Shown: piece by piece, positions 22,125 to 29,449 of the stretch
Numbering within the stretch: position 1 is the stretch's first letter
Layout of the letters: each line of letters opens with the position of its first letter
Notes under the pieces: generated by a model
Told to the model about the DNA's origin: nothing
Seen by the model: the letters and a program-made list of their open reading frames with translations, nothing else
Database searches by the model: none
Position numbers and translations under genes: made by a program
Source: Salinadaptatus halalkaliphilus
GTDB taxonomy: Archaea > Halobacteriota > Halobacteria > Halobacteriales > Natrialbaceae
Direction: 5' to 3'
Assembly (NCBI RefSeq): GCF_006543045.1
Contig: NZ_RBZW01000004.1
Coordinates: forward strand, 1 to 39,634
DNA: 39,634 bases

Positions 22125-22904
22125 ATGAACTCCGAAACGGAGCTCGCACCCGCGGTCAAATCGATCCTCGAGGCGGCCCGGGAGCGATCGGGCCCTGACG
22201 GTCGCGTTTCAATCGAGGCACGGTCGTTGCCCGCAGCGATCGAACGCGCAGCCGCCGCGGGTCGCGATCCGGTCATCGCGGAAGTGAAGCCGACGAGTCC
22301 AACCGCCGAGGGGACTCGAGACGACGACCCCGCCGAACTCGCCCGGGCGATGGTCGAGGGGGGTGCGGCTGGGATTTCCGTGCTGACGGAGCCGACCCAC
22401 TTCGACGGGTCGCCGGACGCACTGACCCGCGTCCGCGAGGCCGTCGACGTCCCCGTCGTTCGCAAGGACTTCGTCCTCGAGCAATCCCAGTTGGATGTCG
22501 TCGAAGCCGATCTCGTCCTGTTGATCGCCCGGTTCGTCGACGATCTCGCGGGGCTCCTCGAGGCGGCTCGCGAGCGCGGATTTCAGGCGCTGGTCGAGGT
22601 TCACGATCGCGACGAACTCGAGACTGCCCTCGAGGCGGGCGCGACGATTATCGGGATCAACAACCGGGATCTGGCACGACTCGAGGTCGACCTCGAAACC
22701 TTCGAGTCCGTCGCTCCCCACGTTCCGGAGGCTGTCACGCTGATTGCCGAAAGCGGCGTGTCGGCGCCGGCGGACGTTCGACGGATGCGCGAGGCGGGTG
22801 CTGACGCCCTGTTGATCGGCAGCGCGATCATGGATCACGGCGCGGGCGAGACCGACGTGACGGCGAACACGCAGCGACTGACGCAGGCGACGGCGGAGAG
22901 ATGA
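22125..22904 (+). CDS. trpC: Indole-3-glycerol phosphate synthase
   Basis: A 259-aa (beta/alpha)8-barrel protein. Active-site motifs: [14 protein letters not shown] (Lys), [13 protein letters not shown] (Lys), [12 protein letters not shown] (Glu), IIGINNRDL (Asn) and [13 protein letters not shown] (Glu, Ser). It closes the indole ring from CdRP in tryptophan synthesis. The first gene of trpCBA; its TGA overlaps an ATG at 22901 but trpB more likely starts at 22937. The start at 22125 lies two bases from the operator, suggesting a leaderless or nearly leaderless transcript. Confidence 0.95.
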   Translation: MNSETELAPAVKSILEAARERSGPDGRVSIEARSLPAAIERAAAAGRDPVIAEVKPTSPTAEGTRDDDPAELARAMVEGGAAGISVLTEPTHFDGSPDALTRVREAVDVPVVRKDFVLEQSQLDVVEADLVLLIARFVDDLAGLLEAARERGFQALVEVHDRDELETALEAGATIIGINNRDLARLEVDLETFESVAPHVPEAVTLIAESGVSAPADVRRMREAGADALLIGSAIMDHGAGETDVTANTQRLTQATAER

Positions 22905-22936
22905 GAGATGAGACGAGACCTATACGGAGTGAAACG

Positions 22937-24202
22937 ATGAGCACAGATGACCACGAATCCGACACTCGACGCGACGCGGACGGGACGTTCGGCGAGTACG
23001 GCGGCCAGTACGTCCCCGAAGCCCTGATGCCGGCGCTACAGGAACTCGAGGATGCCTACGAACGCTACGTCCTCGACAACGAAGACGGCTTCATGGACGA
23101 GTTTCGAGAACGCATGCGCGACTTCGGCGGTCGGCCGACGCCGCTACAGCGCGCTGATCGACTGAGCGAGCGCTACGGCCGTGAAATCTATCTCAAACGC
23201 GAGGATCTCCTCCACGGCGGCGCCCACAAACTCAACAACGCGCTCGGGCAGGTCCTGCTGGCGAAGTACATGGGCAAAGAGCGCATCATCGCCGAGACCG
23301 GCGCGGGCCAACACGGTACCGCGACGGCGATGGCCGCAGCCCATCTCGAGATGCCCTGTGAGATCTACATGGGCCGAACCGACATCAACCGCCAGCGGCC
23401 CAACGTGTACCGGATGCGGATGAACGGCGCCGAAGTGAATCCAGTGACCGCCGGTTCGGGCACCCTGAAAGAAGCGATCAACGAGACGATGCGCGACTGG
23501 GCGACGACGGTCGAACGCACCCACTACGTCATCGGCTCGGTCGTCGGCCCCCACCCGTTCCCGAAACTGGTTCGGGAGTTCCAGTCGGTCATCGGTGCCG
23601 AAGCCCGTAAACAGGTTCGCGAGCAGGCCGGTCGGCTGCCCGACAGCGTCGTCGCCTGTGCCGGCGGCGGCTCGAACACCATGGGTTCGTTTCACGAGTT
23701 CGTCCCCGACGAGAGTGTGGCTCTGTACGCGGTCGAGGCCGGCGGCTCGAGTCTCGAGATCGACACCGAATCGGGCGTTGCGCCAAACTCCGCGACGCTC
23801 TCGACGGGTACCGACGGCGTGCTCCACGGGGCGATGACGAAACTGCTCCAGAGCAGAGAGGGGCAAATCGTCGAGTCTCACAGCGTCAGTGCGGGCTTAG
23901 ACTACGCCGGCGTCGGTCCGGAGCTCTCTCACCTCGTCGATACTGGGCGCGTGACGCCCGCAAACGTCGACGACGACGACGCCCTCAACGGCTTCCACCG
24001 GCTCTCGGAACTCGAGGGGATCATCCCGGCACTCGAGTCGAGTCACGCACTCGGCTATCTCGAGGAATACCACGACGATCTCGGCGACCTCGTCGTCGTC
24101 ACCGTCTCCGGCCGCGGTGACAAGGACTTAGAAACCGTCCTCGAGGAAACCGAGAAACGCGATCTCGAGGCCGCACCCGACGTGGAGGTGTTCGACCGAT
24201 GA
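22937..24202 (+). CDS. trpB: Tryptophan synthase beta subunit
   Basis: A 421-aa protein starting [20 protein letters not shown]. TrpB signatures: [23 protein letters not shown] lysine in [25 protein letters not shown] and the phosphate loop [12 protein letters not shown]. It joins indole and serine. An upstream in-frame ATG (22901, ATGA overlap with trpC) would add 12 residues; 22937 is preferred because the sequence then begins as other haloarchaeal TrpB proteins do. Its TGA overlaps the trpA ATG (24199). Confidence 0.95.
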   Translation: MSTDDHESDTRRDADGTFGEYGGQYVPEALMPALQELEDAYERYVLDNEDGFMDEFRERMRDFGGRPTPLQRADRLSERYGREIYLKREDLLHGGAHKLNNALGQVLLAKYMGKERIIAETGAGQHGTATAMAAAHLEMPCEIYMGRTDINRQRPNVYRMRMNGAEVNPVTAGSGTLKEAINETMRDWATTVERTHYVIGSVVGPHPFPKLVREFQSVIGAEARKQVREQAGRLPDSVVACAGGGSNTMGSFHEFVPDESVALYAVEAGGSSLEIDTESGVAPNSATLSTGTDGVLHGAMTKLLQSREGQIVESHSVSAGLDYAGVGPELSHLVDTGRVTPANVDDDDALNGFHRLSELEGIIPALESSHALGYLEEYHDDLGDLVVVTVSGRGDKDLETVLEETEKRDLEAAPDVEVFDR

Positions 24203-25149
24203 CGCCCGAGCCGACGGCACCAGCGTTCGATAGCGATGTCGAAGCCGCAATCCGGGAGAACCACCCCGCACTCATCACCTACATTACCGCGGGCGATCCG
24301 TCACTCGAGGACACGAAAGCATACGTCGAAGCCCTCGATCGTGGTGGCTCGGATCTGATCGAACTCGGCCTCCCGTTTTCCGAACCAATCGCCGAAGGCC
24401 CGACCATCCAGGGAGCGATCAACCGCGCGCTCGAGGCCGGAACGACGCCGGCCGGCTTCTTCGACCTGATCGACGACCTCGAGACCGACGCGCCGCTGCT
24501 GGTGATGACCTACTACAACATGATACTCCAGTTCGGGAATAGCGAGGCGCCATGCGCCTCGAACAGTAATAGCGAGGCGCCACGCGCCTCGAACAGTGAC
24601 GCGGCATCGCTGCGGAACGAACCCACGGTCGGGCCGTTCGTCGAGCGCGCGGCCGAGGCCGGTCTCTCGGGGATCATCGTCCCCGACCTCCCCGCCGAGG
24701 AGGCCGATCCGCTTCGGACGGCCTGTGACGAGCACGGGATCGATCTCGTCTTCATTGTCGCACCGACGACCGAGGGCGAGCGTCTCGATCGGATCATGTC
24801 CCAGGTCTCGGGCTTTGCCTACGTGCAGGCCCGGCTCGGAACGACGGGCGCTCGCGCGAACGTCTCGACGGCGACCCACGAGAGCTTGAGCCGGCTGTCG
24901 GACTACGACGTCCCCAAGGCAGTCGGCTTCGGCGTCAGCGAAGGCGACCACGCCGCCGAGATCATCGAGGCCGGCGCCGACGGCGTCATCGTCGGCAGCG
25001 CGCTCGTCGATATTATCGCCGACCACGGAGCCGGTGGCGCCCCCGCAGCGGACGCCCTCGAGTCGAAAGTTCGCGAACTCAAACGCGGTGCGGTGCGCGG
25101 TGGCGATGCGACGACCGACGAAGAGCAGCCGGAACCAGAACACCCATAA
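24199..25149 (+). CDS. trpA: Tryptophan synthase alpha subunit with an in-frame repeat insertion
   Basis: A 316-aa protein, longer than the usual ~270-280. Catalytic region [19 protein letters not shown] keeps the Glu (E49 of E. coli); the Asp60 position is Glu. The YYN motif of strand 4 ([11 protein letters not shown]) is followed by about 30 extra residues (113-143: [10 protein letters not shown] then [19 protein letters not shown]) before the expected [19 protein letters not shown]. The extra part is encoded by two tandem 30-bp hairpin units. Later motifs ([19 protein letters not shown]) are normal. An acidic C-terminal tail follows. ATGA overlap with trpB. Activity is likely if the insert forms a surface loop. 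Confidence 0.93.
   Translation: MTPEPTAPAFDSDVEAAIRENHPALITYITAGDPSLEDTKAYVEALDRGGSDLIELGLPFSEPIAEGPTIQGAINRALEAGTTPAGFFDLIDDLETDAPLLVMTYYNMILQFGNSEAPCASNSNSEAPRASNSDAASLRNEPTVGPFVERAAEAGLSGIIVPDLPAEEADPLRTACDEHGIDLVFIVAPTTEGERLDRIMSQVSGFAYVQARLGTTGARANVSTATHESLSRLSDYDVPKAVGFGVSEGDHAAEIIEAGADGVIVGSALVDIIADHGAGGAPAADALESKVRELKRGAVRGGDATTDEEQPEPEHP
24538..24597. repeat. Two tandem 30-bp hairpin repeats inside trpA
   Basis: Units 24538-24567 and 24568-24597 differ at one base (T24553/C24583). Each holds an 8-bp stem CGAGGCGC/GCGCCTCG around a 3-base loop. They add 20 codons in frame, with another ~10 unusual codons after them. Confidence 0.9.
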
Positions 25150-25173
25150 CCACAAGCTTGTTACTGATCCGCA

Positions 25174-25971
25174 ATGACTACGACAGGACTCGACGCACGA
25201 CTCGACCGAATCGGTACAGACGGCACATACGTCATCGTTCCTATGGATCACGGGCTCACGATGGGCGCTGTCACGGGACTGAAAGACATCGAATCGACGA
25301 TTGACGGCGTCACCAGCGGCGGGGCAGACGCCGTCCTCACGCAGAAGGGGATCGCACCTCGCGTCCACGAGCACAAGAACGGGAAAGGCTACATCGTCCA
25401 TCTCAACGGCTCGACGACGATCGGTCCCGACGAGAACGACAAACGCCTGACCGGAACCGTCGAGGAAGCGATCCGTGTCGGCGCCGACGCCGTCTCGTTC
25501 CACATCAACGTCGGCTCCGACCACGAGCCCGACCAGCTCTCCCAGCTCGCAGAGCTCACCGACGACGCGACGCGATTCGGAATTCCCGTACTGGCGATGG
25601 CCTACGCTCGCGGGCCGGGCGTCGATTCGACGGATGCCGAGTCACTCGGCCACGCCGTCCGCCTCGCCGAGGAACTCGGTGCCGACATCGTCAAAACGGG
25701 CTACAGCGGCGACGCCGCGAGTTTCGAACACGTCGTCGAGTCGACCCGGCTCCCGGTCGTCATCGCCGGTGGCTCGAAAGGGACCGACCGCGAAACGATC
25801 GAGATGGTTCGTGGCGTGATGGACGCCGGCGGCGCGGGCGTCTCGATGGGGCGGTCGATCTTCCAGCACGAGGATCCGGAAGCCATCGCCACCGCCGTCG
25901 CCGGCGTCGTCCACGACGACCTCGAGGCGACCGAGGCGCTCGCAGAAGCCGGTCTCGCACTCGAGGCTTGA
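25174..25971 (+). CDS. aroA': 2-amino-3,7-dideoxy-D-threo-hept-6-ulosonate synthase (class I aldolase type)
   Basis: A 265-aa protein of the archaeal DhnA/FBA class I family: VPMDHGLTMGAVTGL, TQKGIAPRV, Schiff-base Lys in DIVKTGYSGD, and VVIAGGSKGTDRETIEMVRG phosphate site. It performs the first step of the archaeal route to dehydroquinate, feeding aromatic amino acids. Its location 24 bp after trpA fits co-regulation with tryptophan genes. The partner dehydroquinate synthase (aroB') is not in the window. The TGA stop is also the left target duplication of the miniature element that follows directly. Confidence 0.9.
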   Translation: MTTTGLDARLDRIGTDGTYVIVPMDHGLTMGAVTGLKDIESTIDGVTSGGADAVLTQKGIAPRVHEHKNGKGYIVHLNGSTTIGPDENDKRLTGTVEEAIRVGADAVSFHINVGSDHEPDQLSQLAELTDDATRFGIPVLAMAYARGPGVDSTDAESLGHAVRLAEELGADIVKTGYSGDAASFEHVVESTRLPVVIAGGSKGTDRETIEMVRGVMDAGGAGVSMGRSIFQHEDPEAIATAVAGVVHDDLEATEALAEAGLALEA

Positions 25972-26054
25972 TACGGATTGCTGTACCGATTTACCGGCGC
26001 AACCGCCGTCAGGGTCGCGGTTGCGCCGGAAATGAGTTACAGTAAACCGTATGA
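25969..26054 (+). repeat. ~80-bp palindromic miniature element (family 1), copy C
   Basis: The core is 25972-26051 (80 bp), TACGGATTGCTGTA to TACAGTAAACCGTA. The internal stem uses CCGGCGCAACCGC and GCGGTTGCGCCGG. TGA flanks both ends (25969-25971 and 26052-26054); the left TGA is the stop codon of aroA'. It could also end transcription of the trp operon. Confidence 0.9.
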
Positions 26055-26143
26055 GCCACTGTTTGCGTTGAATCACGAGACGTGTCCCGTGAGCGCCGAA
26101 CACCCACCATCGAGCCACGGCGCTCTCGGATCGACCGGAGATC

Positions 26144-27036
26144 CTACCGAGGCGCGTCCGCCTCGAGGTCGTCGACCCACGCCGGCGTTGGATCGGCTGG
26201 TTCGTTATCGCGGTCGTACTCGATCGTAACGGTCCATCCCTCGTCGCCCAGTCGCGCGCCGAGGTAGTCGCCCCAGGTTTCGGCTTCGACCCCCTCGAGA
26301 GTCACATTCGATCGCTGCAGCGCCCCATCAGCGTCGACGGCCAGTTCGCCGGAGGCGTCTTCGTAGTACATCGATTCGGCCTGTCCATCGGACCCCGGAG
26401 CCACGGTCGTCCAGCCCGATGTCGGCTCGTAGATATCGACCTCGGTACCGTCGATCGAATCGGTTCGAACGTGCTCGTAGGCGGCCATCTCGAGTTGTGA
26501 GTGAACGAGACGATCGGGATCGGTCGTCCGGTCGGGCCGGTCGGCCGGATCGACGTCGTCGGTTTCGATGATCGCGACGTATTCGCTTCGGTCTCGCTCG
26601 AGTATCTCACCGGACCGATCCGCAGTCGCCTGCTCGAAGGTATCCGCGTCCGTCGCCGTCAGTTTCGTGTAGCTGCGTCCGTCGCCGGTCCAGTAGTGGT
26701 CGTACGTGATGTCTTCGAACGCCAGTCGCTGTCGCTGGGCGTTCGTCTCCGCATCGATCGTCGTCTTCCGTTCCACGAAGACGATCTCCTCCTCGAGTAG
26801 AATCCGTTCCGTCACAGTCCCCTCGTCGGTCGTCTGATACGGTTTACTGTAAGTCATTGCCGGCGCACCCGCGACCCGGGCGGCGGGTACGCCGGTAAAT
26901 CGGTACAGCAATCCGTATGAGTGGTCGTCACCGGCGTCGAGGCGCCGGCCGCAGCAGGCGAGTAGAAGCCGAGGGTGCCAGCCCCCAGCGCGCCGAAGAC
27001 GACAATCATTCCAAAGAGAATCCATACGCGTTTCAT
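26144..27036 (-). pseudogene. Secreted/membrane-anchored protein gene interrupted by a miniature element
   Basis: Upstream part: ATG 27036, MKRVWILFGMIVVFGALGAG, a signal/anchor helix, continuing to GASTPVTTT at 26920. Downstream part in another frame from 26836: QTTDEGTVTERILLEEEIVF to the stop at 26144. Between them lies family 1 element copy D. Removing 83 bp (80-bp core plus one TGA duplicate) joins the two frames as ...PVTTT-QTTDEG... and gives a 269-aa protein. The mature part is acidic, contains TYDHYWTGDGRSYTKL, SMYYEDASGELAVDADG and a DEGWTVTIEYD end, and resembles haloarchaeal extracellular lipoprotein-like proteins, but it has no lipobox Cys. Function unknown. A GTG or internal start could still express the downstream part. 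Confidence 0.85.
26835..26920 (-). repeat. ~80-bp palindromic miniature element (family 1), copy D, inside a gene
   Basis: The core is 26838-26917 (80 bp), on the minus strand TACGGATTGCTGTA to CAGTAAACCGTA. TGA on the plus strand flanks both ends (26835-26837, 26918-26920). Its centre (CGGCGCACCCGC, GACCCGGGCGGCGGGT) is almost identical to copy B. It breaks the reading frame of the gene around it. Confidence 0.92.
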
Positions 27037-27183
27037 ACTACGTGACAATCCACTGTACGTATCAGTATATGATATTATCGGTTTCAGGAATCGATCGATC
27101 TTCGAACGGCTTCGAATAGGCACGAGAGACACGTGATGGCCACATTTCGACAGTTACAGGGGTTGATCTACATATACTGACCC

Positions 27184-27196
27184 GTCGATATAAACT
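27184..27196 (+). promoter_or_regulatory. TATA-like element upstream of the PAS kinase gene
   Basis: GTCGATATAAACT about 50-60 bp before ATG 27246 is the best archaeal TATA box in this divergent spacer. A second AT stretch (GAATATATTAGG, about 27211-27222) lies closer to the gene. Confidence 0.4.
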
Positions 27197-27245
27197 CTCG
27201 CTGATATCCACGAATATATTAGGTTCAGAACCGTCTCGATTGCTG

Positions 27246-29417
27246 ATGGGGAGCGATCACGCCGGAGAGCGATCCGCTAGTGGACTCACTGGTGTCTCTG
27301 CCAGCCAGTTCTTACAGACCGTTCCACAGCCGGTCGTCGTCGCTGATCGGGACCGGAACCGTATTCTCGATGTCAACAATGCCGCCGAAGCGCTTCTCGA
27401 GCGGTCACAGCAAGCGCTGATCGATCGACACTTACTCGACCTTCACCCGTCGTCCCGTCGGGAAGCCTACCGACGAGCACTCGCCGGATCCACGAGGGTG
27501 AAACGGCTCGCTGACGGTTCCCGAACCGCGGTCGAAACACCTGCCGGCGAGGAAATACCGGTCACGGTGACGACCGAATCGATCGATCTCGAGGACCGAA
27601 CGGTGTTGTGTCGGTATTTCGATCCCGTATCGACCACCGAGCAGCGTCCCGCCGACTCACGTCGGGCGGTGCTCTTCGAGAAGACCCAAGAGATGGCAAC
27701 CGTCGGTGCTTGGGAATATACCGTTCAGACAGACGATATTTGGTGGAGTAGCTACGTCCGGGAGATTTTCGGCCGAGACATCGACACCGAGACGACCGTC
27801 ACCGAGATATTCGACCACTACCAGTCGGCCGATCGCGAGGCGATCGAGACCGCCTTCGAGCGAGCGCTCGAGGCCGGCGAGTCGTACGACCTGGAGTCCA
27901 AAATCGAGACGGCCGCGGGGGAGACGCGGTGGGTGCGGACGAAAGGCGAACCACAGTCTCGAGACGGCGAGATCGTTCGCGTCCGCGGGACGATCCGTGA
28001 TATCACCGAACGCAAAGAGCGCGAGCGGGAACTCGAGCGCCATCGGGAACGACTGCAGGTGCTGTTCGACGAGGCGCCGAACGTGATCATCGTCCACGAC
28101 ACCGACGGTCAGATTCTCGACGTGAACGACAAACACGCCGACAATCTCGGCTATACGCGCGAGGAACTACTTTCGATGGACGTCAGCGAGTTCGAGGTAG
28201 GCGCCGACCCCGACGCACTCGCTCGATTGTGGGCGTCGATGGAGGTCGGCGCTCACCGGCGCGTTTCGGGTCGACATCGGCGCAAAGATGGCTCGACGTT
28301 CCCCGCAGAGATCTGGCTCAACAAGATCGAAATCCACGGTGAAGAACAGATCCTCGCCGTCAGCCGTGACGTGACCGAGCGGGTCACGCGCGAACAGGAG
28401 CTACGACGATTTCGGCGCGCAATCGAGGCGGCGGGACAGGCAATATTCCTGACAGAACGGGACGGAACGATCACGTACGTCAACCCGGCCTTCGAGGAGA
28501 TCACCGGGTACAGTCCGACGGAGGCGATCGGCGAGACGCCCTCGATCCTGAACTCCGGTCAGATGTCACAGCGGTACTTCCAGGAACAGTGGTCGACGAT
28601 TCTCGCCGGCAAGGAGTGGTCCGAGTACATCACCAACCGGCACAAATCCGGGACGATCTATCACGCACACCAGACGATCGCCCCGATCACCGACGACGCC
28701 GGGACCGTCCAGGAGTTCGTCGCGATCCAAACCGACGTCACCGACCGAAAAAAACAGGAACAACAACTCGACCGCCTGGATCGGGTGTTCAGACACGATC
28801 TCCGCAACGAACTGAACGTCATCGATGGCCACGCGGAACTCCTTACAGCCCAATCCGACGATCGGGTCGTCAACCAGGCTCGACGTATTCTCGAGAGCAC
28901 CGAGAACTTGCTCGAAACGGCGAAAAAAGGTCGCAAAATAACCGAACTGCTCTCGAATTCACCCCAACAGACCCCGATCGACGCCGTCGAGGTCCTCAAG
29001 CAAGCGGTCACGACTGTCCACGAAGGTGACCGCAAACCGAAATTTACCGTCGACACACCCGATCGAGCGCTCGTCGTCGCGACCGACCAGATCCACGATG
29101 CGATCGTCGAACTACTCGAGAACGCGATCCGCCACGCCGACGACTCCGCACCGACGATCGAAATCTCCCTCTCGGTCGTCGAGGACCGGGTTCGGATACG
29201 GATCGCCGACGACGGGCCGGGCATTCCGGAGATCGAACGCGAGAGCCTCGACGAGACGGGGGCCATCGACGAGCTTTCCCACGGCAGCGGGCTGGGGCTG
29301 TGGTTCGTCAAACTGGTCGTCAGCCGCTCACACGGCACCCTCGAGTTCGAGACACGTGAGTCGGGTGGCACCATCGTCACGATCGAACTCGAGCAGGCGC
29401 TGTCGGGAGATTCGTAG
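27246..29417 (+). CDS. Multi-PAS sensor histidine kinase
   Basis: A 723-aa soluble kinase (a TTG at 27240 could add two residues). Domains in order: PAS (~20-105, FLQTVPQPVVVADRDRN), PAS/PAC (~145-260, with the VRVRGTIRDITERKE end), PAS (~270-390, LQVLFDEAPNVIIVHDTDG), PAS/PAC (~395-510, ITYVNPAFEEITGYS). The HisKA-like segment has the phosphorylated His in FRHDLRNELNVIDGH, followed by the ATPase domain with LLENAIRHA (N box), ADDGPGIP (G1) and GSGLGLWFVKL (G2). It has no membrane helix or receiver, so it senses a cytoplasmic or diffusible signal. It converges on the kinase at 29450-31672 with a 32-bp gap. No cognate regulator lies next to it. Confidence 0.9.
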   Translation: MGSDHAGERSASGLTGVSASQFLQTVPQPVVVADRDRNRILDVNNAAEALLERSQQALIDRHLLDLHPSSRREAYRRALAGSTRVKRLADGSRTAVETPAGEEIPVTVTTESIDLEDRTVLCRYFDPVSTTEQRPADSRRAVLFEKTQEMATVGAWEYTVQTDDIWWSSYVREIFGRDIDTETTVTEIFDHYQSADREAIETAFERALEAGESYDLESKIETAAGETRWVRTKGEPQSRDGEIVRVRGTIRDITERKERERELERHRERLQVLFDEAPNVIIVHDTDGQILDVNDKHADNLGYTREELLSMDVSEFEVGADPDALARLWASMEVGAHRRVSGRHRRKDGSTFPAEIWLNKIEIHGEEQILAVSRDVTERVTREQELRRFRRAIEAAGQAIFLTERDGTITYVNPAFEEITGYSPTEAIGETPSILNSGQMSQRYFQEQWSTILAGKEWSEYITNRHKSGTIYHAHQTIAPITDDAGTVQEFVAIQTDVTDRKKQEQQLDRLDRVFRHDLRNELNVIDGHAELLTAQSDDRVVNQARRILESTENLLETAKKGRKITELLSNSPQQTPIDAVEVLKQAVTTVHEGDRKPKFTVDTPDRALVVATDQIHDAIVELLENAIRHADDSAPTIEISLSVVEDRVRIRIADDGPGIPEIERESLDETGAIDELSHGSGLGLWFVKLVVSRSHGTLEFETRESGGTIVTIELEQALSGDS

Positions 29418-29449
29418 CCAACGAAGCGTTTGCAACAGGCTGTGGGACG

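Noticed and set aside
22901-22936. trpB start at 22901 with ATGA overlap to trpC
   Set aside because: The added residues are not TrpB-like and a better start follows at 22937; it cannot be fully excluded.
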